Shown here in pieces: positions 1-5,375 of a DNA stretch of 11,880 nt. The DNA comes from UBA10906 sp049296695 (GTDB lineage Bacteria; Pseudomonadota; Gammaproteobacteria; Methylococcales; Methylomonadaceae): contig JBAQSX010000043.1 in the NCBI GenBank assembly GCA_049296695.1, forward strand, positions 1 to 11,880, written 5' to 3'. Position 1 is the first letter of the stretch; every line of letters begins with the position of its first letter. A model generated the notes under the pieces. It ran no database searches, was not told the origin of the DNA, and worked only from the letters and a program-made list of their open reading frames with translations. Position numbers and translations under genes: made by a program.

Positions 1-474
1 ATGAATTAAACGTAAATTGCCATGTGTCCAACTATGATTAGCTAATTCAAATAAAGGCTCTGCCATTAATTGTTTGGTTTTTTCAGGATGAGAGCGCATC
101 CATTTTCCACCTGCAAAAAGCGTAGCTTTAATTTTATTATCGCGCAAATAATTAATAATTTCGGCATCATAACCTGTTTTTTGATTGGCTTGCTCACATA
201 AATCAAAACTCAGCGCGATATATTTTTCATTATTAGGCAACACAACCGAACGAATTGAACCGCTTAAATGCGTATTAAGCTCGGTTTTAATGACAGTGGG
301 TTGTGTATTTTTAGGTGGGCTATTATCAGGATGGGTATTTTGCACTACTTTATCGTGTGGTGTGCCTTTTAATTGTGCCTCTGTCCAACAAGCTGTTAGT
401 AAACTGTGAGGATTATCATTAGCTAGGGCTAATTGATTTATAAAAACTGTCAAAATTAAAAGCCATTTATTCAT
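1..474 (-). CDS. Exported polysaccharide deacetylase-like protein (NodB fold), N-terminal 158 residues, 3' end outside window
   Basis: Reading the minus strand from an ATG at 474-472 gives an open frame of 158 codons that runs off the window at base 1, so the C-terminus is missing. Residues 1-18 form a signal peptide (Lys at 3, hydrophobic core, ALA before Asn19), so the product is probably periplasmic or extracellular. A Pro/Thr/Asn-rich linker follows to about residue 80, then a NodB-type carbohydrate esterase 4 domain begins. Motif 1 is S-F-D-L-C-E at 89-94 and motif 2 is H-S-W-T-H at 147-151, the usual two metal-binding histidines. The putative catalytic Asp91 is kept, but the second Asp of the usual T-F-D-D motif, normally a metal ligand, is Leu92. 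The family removes N- or O-acetyl groups from polysaccharides; the substrate here is unknown. It is divergent from fdsG and probably unrelated to it. Confidence 0.8.
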   Translation of the reverse strand, partial: MNKWLLILTVFINQLALANDNPHSLLTACWTEAQLKGTPHDKVVQNTHPDNSPPKNTQPTVIKTELNTHLSGSIRSVVLPNNEKYIALSFDLCEQANQKTGYDAEIINYLRDNKIKATLFAGGKWMRSHPEKTKQLMAEPLFELANHSWTHGNLRLIH

Positions 475-761
475 AAAGTGAAATCAAAGGTATTAGTAAA
501 GGCGTTAATAAAAACTTAGGGATAATAATGATAGAAATTTCTAAAATAGAAGTATATCCATTGTTATATTTTATGGACTTTAAGCAAAAGCTTGGCGATT
601 TTTTTAGAAATTTTTCAAACATTGTTAGTTTTTATTTTATGCGTTGTGGATTGTTTTTTAAAATTTATTATTAATAGAATGGTTAATCTTTTTAAAATCA
701 AAACGCTATCAATCTTAAGAATGTCTTAAATAGCTATTGTCGCAATTATATAACCTTTTGG

Positions 762-778
762 CGTTTGTCTGACAAACG
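762..778. promoter_or_regulatory. Perfect 8-1-8 palindrome, candidate operator upstream of fdsG
   Basis: CGTTTGTC-T-GACAAACG is a perfect inverted repeat with a single central base. It contains the T-N11-A core typical of LysR-type regulator sites (TTTGTCTGACAAA). Its centre at 770 lies about 66 bases upstream of the start expected from the promoter at 801-830, which is the usual place for a LysR-type recognition site. Some proteobacterial fds operons are controlled by a LysR-type FdsR, but no such gene is in this window, so assignment to FdsR is inference. Confidence 0.4.
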
Positions 779-800
779 ACATAATAATAGTGATTAATTC

Positions 801-830
801 TTTACAGTTATTCTTTAATTCCTTTATGCT
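801..830 (+). promoter_or_regulatory. Sigma70-type promoter P1 for fdsGB (putative)
   Basis: TTTACA at 801-806 and TATGCT at 825-830 are separated by 18 bases. The predicted transcription start is near 837. It is the upstream member of a tandem pair with the same two hexamers. Confidence 0.4.
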
Positions 831-831
831 T

Positions 832-860
832 TTTACAGCTAATTGTTCTTATGTTATGCT
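832..860 (+). promoter_or_regulatory. Sigma70-type promoter P2 with extended -10 (putative)
   Basis: TTTACA at 832-837, a 17-base spacer and TATGCT at 855-860, preceded by TG at 852-853 (an extended -10 element). This is the best promoter match I see in the region. It predicts a start near 867 and an mRNA leader of roughly 90 bases before fdsG. Confidence 0.55.
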
Positions 861-897
861 AACGGGCGCGTTTTTAATCCATAAAGTTTTTATGAGC

Positions 898-925
898 CAA
901 TAAACACGGATAGTTTATTGTTTTT
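898..925 (+). promoter_or_regulatory. Leader hairpin followed by five Ts, possible weak attenuator
   Basis: CAATAAAC (898-905) and GTTTATTG (913-920) pair perfectly around a 7-base loop and are followed directly by TTTTT (921-925). The stem is mostly A-U, so it would be weak. The inner bases GTTTA (913-917) could instead pair with TAAAC at 925-929, next to the Shine-Dalgarno, so two exclusive structures are possible. Regulation is speculative. Confidence 0.3.
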
Positions 926-929
926 AAAC

Positions 930-938
930 AAGGAGGTG
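930..938 (+). promoter_or_regulatory. Perfect Shine-Dalgarno AAGGAGGTG upstream of fdsG
   Basis: This matches the 16S rRNA tail along nine bases. It sits 10 bases before an out-of-frame ATG (949) and 17 bases before the fdsG ATG (956), which is further than normal for fdsG. A second, weaker AGGA at 944-947 is 8 bases from ATG 956 and better explains that start. A stop codon (TGA, 950-952) in the fdsG frame rules out any more upstream fdsG start. Confidence 0.65.
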
Positions 939-955
939 CTTTCAGGAAATGAGAC

Positions 956-1429
956 ATGACAGATTCGACTATTACGCAGACTGTGCAAGACATCATCGCT
1001 AATTTAAAAGATAAACCGGGTGCATTGTTACCTATTCTGCACGCTGTTCAAGATGCTTTAACTTATATTCCCGCTGACAGTGTTCCTGCAATTGCTAGAG
1101 CTTTAAATCTTTCTCGCGCTGAAGTGCATGGCGTGATTAGTTTTTATCATTATTTTAGAGACACCCCCGCTGGCAAACACACTGTGCATGTGTGTCGTGC
1201 TGAATCGTGTCAAGCAATGGGCGGCAAAGCCTTAGAAGCCCACGTTAAACAACGCTTAGGCATTGATTATCATGAAACTACAGAAAATGGGCAGTTTTCT
1301 TTAGAACCCGTATATTGCTTAGGTAACTGCGCTTGTTCACCTGCTATTCAAATTGATAATGAGGTTTATGGTCGCGTGTCTGCCGACTGTTTTGATGAAA
1401 TCGTGACCGAATTAGGAGCTTCTCTATGA
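956..1429 (+). CDS. fdsG: NAD-dependent formate dehydrogenase, gamma subunit (NuoE-like 2Fe-2S protein)
   Basis: The 157-residue product is a NuoE/HoxE-type subunit. An N-terminal helical part (about 1-70, with the family phrase H-G-V-I-S-F-Y at 58-64) precedes a thioredoxin-like 2Fe-2S domain. The four cluster cysteines are C80 and C85 (V-C-R-A-E-S-C) and C121 and C125 (Y-C-L-G-N-C); C127 is an extra cysteine. In Fds enzymes this cytoplasmic subunit docks on FdsB and takes part in electron transfer to the FMN/NAD module. The length is typical. The gene is first in the operon and its end overlaps the fdsB start by 4 bases (ATGA), which points to translational coupling. The start at 956 is the only in-frame ATG after the upstream stop. 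Identification as Fds rather than Nuo or Hox rests on the neighbouring fdsB, fdsA, fdsC and fdsD. Confidence 0.95.
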   Translation: MTDSTITQTVQDIIANLKDKPGALLPILHAVQDALTYIPADSVPAIARALNLSRAEVHGVISFYHYFRDTPAGKHTVHVCRAESCQAMGGKALEAHVKQRLGIDYHETTENGQFSLEPVYCLGNCACSPAIQIDNEVYGRVSADCFDEIVTELGASL

Positions 1430-2964
1430 CCATTACTGTTTATGTTTCAGGCGATTCCAGCGCGGTATCACTGGGCGCGAATCGCACCGCTAACGCTTTA
1501 GTCACGCAAGCCCAGCAACGCGGCGTAGATATTGAAGTAATTCGCAATGGTTCACGCGGCATGTATTGGCTAGAACCCTTAGTAGAAGTGGAAGTCAACG
1601 GCGAACGCACCGCTTATGGCCCAGTGCAAGCAAGTGACGTGGCTAGTTTATTTGATAGCGGTTTTATTTATGGCAGAAATCATCCATTAGCGTTGGGTTT
1701 AACCGAAGAAATCCCTTATTTTAAAAAACAACAACGCTTAACCTTTGCCAGAGTCGGTATTACTAATCCTATTAGTTTAGAGGATTATATTAAATATGAC
1801 GGTTATAAAGGATTAACTAACGCCTTAGCATTAAGCCAAGCCGAAATAGTTAAACATGTTACTGATTCGGGATTAAGAGGACGCGGCGGCGCGGCATTTC
1901 CAACAGGTATTAAATGGAATACTGTTTTAAATACGCAATCTGAACGAAAATATATTATTTGTAATGCCGACGAAGGTGATTCGGGTACATTTTCAGACCG
2001 TATGATAATGGAAGGCGACCCGTTTGTTTTAATAGAAGGCATGACCATTGCGGGAATAGCAGTGGGTGCAACGCAGGGTTATATTTATTTACGCGTTGAA
2101 TATCCACACGCACATATTGCTTTAAATGCCGCAATTGAATCCGCTTATGCTAATAATTATTTAGGCGAGAATATTCAAGGTAGCGGTAAAAGTTTTCATT
2201 TAGAAGTTCGATTAGGTGCAGGCGCGTATGTGTGCGGCGAAGAAACCTCATTAATGGAAAGTTTAGAAGGCAAACGTGGCTTAGTTAGATTTAAACCGCC
2301 ATTACCTGCTATTAGTGGTTTATTTGGCAAACCAACAGTCGTTAATAATGTAATTTCATTAGCCTCAGTACCTGTGATTTTAGCCAAAGGCGGCGAATAT
2401 TATCGTGATTTTGGCATGGGTCGTTCACGCGGCACTTTGCCTTTGCAATTAGCGGGTAATTTAAAACACACGGGATTAGTTGAAGTCGCTTTTGGACTGA
2501 CTTTGCGCGAATTACTTTATGATTTTGGCGGCGGTAGTGCGACGGGTCGTCCCATTAAAGCCGTGCAAGTGGGTGGCCCATTAGGCGCGTATTTGCCTGA
2601 ATCCCAATTTGATACGCCCTTAGATTATGAAGCCTTTGCCGCCAATTGGACGGTATTGGGTCATGGTGGTGTAGTGGCGTTTGATGACACGGTCAATATG
2701 GCAGAAATGGCAAAATACAGTATGGAATTTTGCGCCGCTGAATCGTGCGGTAAATGTACCCCTTGCCGTATTGGTTCAACGCGTGGTTATGAAGTAATGG
2801 ACGATATTATTAATAATGTCGATAAAGAAAAGAATATCGTGTTATTACGTTCTTTATGTGACACCTTATTAAATGGTTCATTATGCGCCTTAGGTGGCAT
2901 GACACCGTATCCTGTATTGAGTGCATTGAATCATTTCCCAGAAGATTTTGGGGTTAAGGCTTAA
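1426..2964 (+). CDS. fdsB: NAD-dependent formate dehydrogenase, beta subunit (NuoF-like, FMN/NAD/4Fe-4S)
   Basis: The 512-residue diaphorase subunit accepts electrons from FdsA clusters and reduces NAD+ at FMN. Residues 1 to about 100 form a thioredoxin-like extension related to NuoE, as usual in FdsB and HoxF. The NuoF core follows: the FMN/NAD-binding glycine-rich loop R-G-R-G-G-A-A-F-P-T-G at 151-161, the C-N-A-D-E-G-D segment at 179-185, and the second signature G-A-G-A-Y-V-C-G-E-E-T at 264-274. The C-terminal 4Fe-4S site is C441, C444, C447 (S-C-G-K-C-T-P-C-R) with C487 (S-L-C-A-L-G-G). All key residues and the full length are present, so the protein should be functional. The next gene downstream is not fdsA, as would be expected, but a small HicB-like gene starting 24 bases after the stop. 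Confidence 0.96.
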   Translation: MTITVYVSGDSSAVSLGANRTANALVTQAQQRGVDIEVIRNGSRGMYWLEPLVEVEVNGERTAYGPVQASDVASLFDSGFIYGRNHPLALGLTEEIPYFKKQQRLTFARVGITNPISLEDYIKYDGYKGLTNALALSQAEIVKHVTDSGLRGRGGAAFPTGIKWNTVLNTQSERKYIICNADEGDSGTFSDRMIMEGDPFVLIEGMTIAGIAVGATQGYIYLRVEYPHAHIALNAAIESAYANNYLGENIQGSGKSFHLEVRLGAGAYVCGEETSLMESLEGKRGLVRFKPPLPAISGLFGKPTVVNNVISLASVPVILAKGGEYYRDFGMGRSRGTLPLQLAGNLKHTGLVEVAFGLTLRELLYDFGGGSATGRPIKAVQVGGPLGAYLPESQFDTPLDYEAFAANWTVLGHGGVVAFDDTVNMAEMAKYSMEFCAAESCGKCTPCRIGSTRGYEVMDDIINNVDKEKNIVLLRSLCDTLLNGSLCALGGMTPYPVLSALNHFPEDFGVKA

Positions 2965-2988
2965 TTAGTTATTCGCGGGAGAAACAAA

Positions 2989-3156
2989 ATGTTATTAAGA
3001 GCAGTTATTGAATTTGATAATGAAGTACACGCATTTTCTGCAACCTGCCCTGAATTAACAGATGTTTCTTCCTGCGATGATACTAAAGAAGAGGCTCTAA
3101 ATAATTTACAAGAAGCGATTGTATTAATGCTTGAGCCAATAATTGATAACACATAA
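2989..3156 (+). CDS. Orphan HicB-like antitoxin domain protein, 55 residues
   Basis: This short gene begins at ATG 2989 after GGGAGA (2977-2982) at good spacing and ends at TAA 3154-3156. The product starts MLLRAVIEFDNEVHAFSATC and continues with C-P-E-L-T and K-E-E-A-L-N-N-L-Q-E-A-I. That is the HicB N-terminal partial RNase H-like fold: a beta strand, a C-P-E-L turn in the place of the usual P-x-x-x-G-C, then the helix D-T-x-E-E-A-L-x-N-x-x-E-A. There is no C-terminal DNA-binding domain and no HicA toxin on either side. HicB normally neutralises the HicA mRNA interferase, so this copy is either an orphan or a remnant of a lost pair. It lies 24 bases after fdsB and ahead of a strong hairpin, so it is probably cotranscribed with fdsGB. 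Confidence 0.7.
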   Translation: MLLRAVIEFDNEVHAFSATCPELTDVSSCDDTKEEALNNLQEAIVLMLEPIIDNT

Positions 3157-3157
3157 A

Positions 3158-3193
3158 AACGACTGCCAGTCCTTTAAAGGACTGGCAGTCGTT
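3158..3193 (+). terminator. Perfect 36-base inverted repeat, likely terminator of fdsGB-hicB
   Basis: The arms AACGACTGCCAGTCCTTT (3158-3175) and the reverse complement (3176-3193) match at all 18 positions. In RNA this gives a GC-containing stem of about 15-16 bp with a small loop. It begins one base after the stop of the HicB-like gene. The run after it is TTATAT on the plus strand, while on the minus strand the hairpin is followed by TTTTTATG. It could work in both directions and is, if anything, better formed on the minus strand. Confidence 0.65.
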
Positions 3194-3246
3194 ATATCAG
3201 TTTATGAAATTGCTACAAGCCGATTTATCTTAAGAGAATTAAGCAA

Positions 3247-3852
3247 ATGCCTTACAGTAATTTTACCCTTAAAAAAGTTCAACAAGCATTTGATATAACG
3301 ATTATAGAAACCAGCGATTTATTTGCTGAAATTGAACCCAAAGAAATTAGCCCACATTTACAAGAAACCTTAATTGATAATGTTGCTTTAGCAGTTGCTA
3401 TTAATACTGAAAAAGCCCGTTCAGAACTAATTATTGCACCTGTATTGATTGAAATTAGAAAGCTATTTAATAAACAAATCAGTTTATTTTCTGGCGTTGA
3501 AATGACAGTCGATAAAGAACGTGATTTAACAGGGTTTTGTGATTTTATTATTAGTCAATCACCTGAGCAGTTATTTTTAAAAACGCCTGTGATTACCGTT
3601 GTTGAAGCGAAAAACGAAAACATTATGAGCGGTTTAGGACAATGCGCCGCTGAAATGATTGCCGCTAGTTTATTTAATCAACAAGAAGCAACACCGTTAA
3701 ATAGCATTTATGGTGTGGTGACTTCGGGTAATTTGTGGAAGTTTTTAAAATTAGAAAATAATACGCTGTCTATTGATTTAAGTGATTATCCCATTAAAGA
3801 AGTGAATAAAATTGTTGGGGTGTTGTGTGCGATGGTTGGGCAGAATAATTGA
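3247..3852 (+). CDS. PD-(D/E)xK nuclease-like protein of unknown function
   Basis: The 201-residue product resembles uncharacterised proteins that I recall as frequent in cyanobacteria and filamentous sulfur bacteria. Visible landmarks are S-E at 59-60 within a helix, F-S-G-V-E at 81-85, G-F-C-D-F at 96-100, V-V-E-A-K-N-E-N at 118-125 and G-Q-C at 131-133 in an amphipathic helix. The order D99, E120-x-K122, Q132 fits the catalytic core of the PD-(D/E)xK phosphodiesterase superfamily (beta-strand D, E-x-K strand, then helix Q). The C-terminal segment I-Y-G-V-V-T-S-G-N-L-W-K-F-L at 154-167 recurs in that family. A DNA- or RNA-cleaving activity is inferred from the fold; no substrate can be read. 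A weak AAGAGA (3232-3237) precedes ATG 3247. A Phd/YefM antitoxin gene follows after 11 bases, so the two may be cotranscribed. Confidence 0.65.
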   Translation: MPYSNFTLKKVQQAFDITIIETSDLFAEIEPKEISPHLQETLIDNVALAVAINTEKARSELIIAPVLIEIRKLFNKQISLFSGVEMTVDKERDLTGFCDFIISQSPEQLFLKTPVITVVEAKNENIMSGLGQCAAEMIAASLFNQQEATPLNSIYGVVTSGNLWKFLKLENNTLSIDLSDYPIKEVNKIVGVLCAMVGQNN

Positions 3853-3863
3853 GCTTAATTAAG

Positions 3864-4130
3864 ATGAATATAGCAACAATTCAACTACAAGAAAATTTAG
3901 ATTTACTCTGTAATGAGGTTTGTCTAAATCATGAACCTGTATTAATAGAAAGGCGGCAAGGTAATATAGTCTTAGTGGCGCAAGAGAATTATTTATCCTT
4001 GTTAGAAACCACTTATCTATTAAAGTCACCTGCTAATGCAGAACGTTTATTAAGCAGTTTAAATAATCACGCTAACGATATTTCTTTTAATTCAGTCGAT
4101 GACCTCAAAGCACAGCTTAATATTATCTAG
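3864..4130 (+). CDS. Phd/YefM-family antitoxin without a recognisable RelE/YoeB/Doc toxin
   Basis: From ATG 3864 the product has 88 residues. An in-frame TTG at 3849 would overlap the preceding gene by 4 bases, but the family begins at the ATG. The YefM features are clear: an N-terminal helix with N-L-D-L-L-C-N-E-V at about 12-20, H-E-P-V-L-I-E-R-R-Q-G at 24-34, then N-Y-L-S-L-L-E-T-T-Y-L-L-K-S-P-A-N-A-E-R-L-L. The last segment is the usual YefM tail that wraps a YoeB-type toxin. Family members bind operator DNA and neutralise an RNase toxin. No YoeB, RelE, Txe or Doc gene follows. The neighbours are the nuclease-like gene upstream and a small membrane protein downstream. It may be an orphan, or the antidote to an unconventional partner. 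Confidence 0.8.
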   Translation: MNIATIQLQENLDLLCNEVCLNHEPVLIERRQGNIVLVAQENYLSLLETTYLLKSPANAERLLSSLNNHANDISFNSVDDLKAQLNII

Positions 4131-4169
4131 TTATTATTAAAAGTTAGTAATTAATTTGGGAACATTGTT

Positions 4170-4565
4170 ATGACTCAAGAAAATGAACAAATACATCATA
4201 AAATAGCTAAACGTGTAGAAGATGTTTCAATGACAGCAGGTATTGTAGCGGGAGTAGCTAGTGCTGGTGCAGTATTAGCAGCACCTACGGGTTTATCCGC
4301 ATTGGGGGTGTCATTAGGTATTATTAGTGCGCCATTAATAGTGACAGCCGCGCCTATTATCGGTATTGCCGCAACGGTAGCAGGTACTATCTCAGGAGGT
4401 GCTTATTTTTACGCTAAATGGAAAGATAGACAGAATAGCGATGATATAAATCAACTTTCTGAAAAACAATTAAAAGATATTGAAATGCTTGAACAGGCTT
4501 ATGAGCAAGGTTTTTTATCAGAAGAAGATTTTAATAGTCGAATTGAGAAAATTATTCAACGTTAG
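4170..4565 (+). CDS. Small Gly/Ala-rich membrane protein with C-terminal SHOCT-like motif
   Basis: The 131-residue protein has a polar N-terminus (1-20) and two hydrophobic stretches, about 21-39 and 43-79. Both are rich in Gly, Ala, Ile and Val with closely spaced small residues, as in glycine-zipper-like membrane hairpins. A basic boundary Y-A-K-W-K at 81-85 and a polar linker follow. Residues 101-130 (L-K-D-I-E-M-L-E-Q-A-Y-E-Q-G-F-L-S-E-E-D-F) fit the SHOCT pattern, a short helical oligomerisation motif often at the C-terminus of small bacterial proteins. No enzyme motif is visible. I do not recognise a named family. Possible roles are a membrane anchor, an oligomeric pore or a partner of a neighbouring toxin-antitoxin gene; all are guesses. 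GGGAA at 4158-4162 supports ATG 4170. Confidence 0.6.
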   Translation: MTQENEQIHHKIAKRVEDVSMTAGIVAGVASAGAVLAAPTGLSALGVSLGIISAPLIVTAAPIIGIAATVAGTISGGAYFYAKWKDRQNSDDINQLSEKQLKDIEMLEQAYEQGFLSEEDFNSRIEKIIQR

Positions 4566-4630
4566 TTATATAAGTTTTACTGCATACATACAACAATAAA
4601 ACACATTAAATTCTATTAGGAATAACCATC

Positions 4631-4903
4631 ATGTTAAAAAGTTACGCCGCTATTTATAAACAAGGTTATTTGCAATGGCTAGATGACGCGCCTTCGCAAG
4701 ATAATATCGAAGTCATCGTGACTTTAATTGAAAAAACAAAGCCTATTAATCGCACAGCATTAGAAAAACAAGCGATTTTAAATCAAGCATGGCAATGTGT
4801 ATCGCAAGAAAGTGATGAAAAACCATTAAGAAAAGTCTATGCACACCGTATTAATGTAGAGGATATTGAACTACCCACTAGAGAAAATTTGCATGAGCGA
4901 TAA
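4631..4903 (+). CDS. Putative antitoxin partner of the PIN-domain toxin
   Basis: The 90-residue protein precedes a PIN-domain gene and overlaps its start by 11 bases, the usual arrangement of vapB-vapC pairs. TAGGAAT (4617-4623) lies about 8 bases before ATG 4631. The N-terminus has a strand-turn-strand look (S-Y-A-A-I-Y-K-Q-G-Y-L-Q-W-L, then I-E-V-I-V-T-L-I at 26-33). A charged helical tail rich in Glu, Arg and Asn follows and could wrap a toxin. I see no clear AbrB, ribbon-helix-helix or Phd signature, so the antitoxin call rests on position, size and coupling rather than on family membership. Confidence 0.6.
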   Translation: MLKSYAAIYKQGYLQWLDDAPSQDNIEVIVTLIEKTKPINRTALEKQAILNQAWQCVSQESDEKPLRKVYAHRINVEDIELPTRENLHER

Positions 4904-5306
4904 TTGTTTTATTGATACCAATATCTGGGTTTATGCCCATTTAAATTCTGAAAATAATAAATCAGCGACTGCATTAAATCTTTTAGAAAACTTGCCCGTT
5001 CTAATCAGTAGTACCCAAGTTTTAAATGAATATTATAGCGTCATGCTGAAAAAGAAAATTGCCGATAATCTTATTCAAGATAATATTGATGTCATTATTG
5101 ATATTAGCACTATAACTATTATTCAAATAACAACACTGCGCCTTGCCCATAAAATAAAATTAAAATACGGCTTTTCTTATTGGGATAGTTTAATTGTAGC
5201 CAGTGCTTTAGAAGCAAACTGTACAGTTTTATATTCAGAAGATATGCAGCATAAACAACTGATAGAAAATAGTTTAACCATTATCAATCCCTTTACTGCT
5301 ATTTAA
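4893..5306 (+). CDS. PIN-domain ribonuclease toxin (VapC-like)
   Basis: From ATG 4893 the product has 137 residues, a normal PIN-domain length. A TTG start at 4866 would add nine residues before the first PIN strand and is less likely. The four acidic active-site positions are visible: D8 in F-I-D-T-N-I-W, E46 in V-L-N-E-Y-Y, D98 in Y-W-D-S-L-I-V-A-S-A, and E116/D117 in Y-S-E-D-M. PIN proteins are Mg2+-dependent ribonucleases. VapC toxins cut tRNA or rRNA and are held inactive by the cognate antitoxin, here the overlapping upstream gene. All catalytic residues are kept, so the toxin is probably active. It ends 69 bases before fdsA and closes the first accessory block. Confidence 0.87.
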   Translation: MSDNCFIDTNIWVYAHLNSENNKSATALNLLENLPVLISSTQVLNEYYSVMLKKKIADNLIQDNIDVIIDISTITIIQITTLRLAHKIKLKYGFSYWDSLIVASALEANCTVLYSEDMQHKQLIENSLTIINPFTAI

Positions 5307-5375
5307 AAAAACTTTTCACGATTTAATAAAAATAGAAAGCCATCGCCGCCTAAATAATGACAAGAGGACATCATC

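Larger units (their letters stand above)
475..955. other. AT-rich divergent intergenic region (fds control region)
   Basis: This 481-base stretch separates the minus-strand deacetylase from fdsG and holds no convincing protein gene. Its right half carries the 17-bp palindrome at 762-778, two tandem promoter-like elements at 801-830 and 832-860, a leader hairpin at 898-920 and a strong Shine-Dalgarno at 930-938. The left half (475-760) is very AT-rich. It has one 48-codon open frame at 528-674 with an AGGG six bases upstream, which I do not call a gene. Confidence 0.7.

Noticed and set aside
185..409. 74-residue plus-strand open frame
   Set aside because: It starts at a non-ATG codon and is antisense to the deacetylase, whose signal peptide and NodB motifs are on the minus strand.
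528..674. 48-codon open frame (ATG 528) with AGGG at 518-521 in the divergent intergenic region
   Set aside because: The composition is Phe/Tyr/Lys-rich as expected from AT-rich noncoding DNA, no family is recognised and it lies in a control region. Only the ribosome-site-like AGGG supports it.
3849..3863. TTG start for the Phd/YefM antitoxin overlapping the preceding gene
   Set aside because: The added residues do not belong to the family, whose N-terminus fits ATG 3864.
5307..5375. Dedicated promoter for fdsA
   Set aside because: The AT-rich gap has partial hexamers (for example TTTACT at 5292-5297), but no pair with correct spacing, so no promoter is called.
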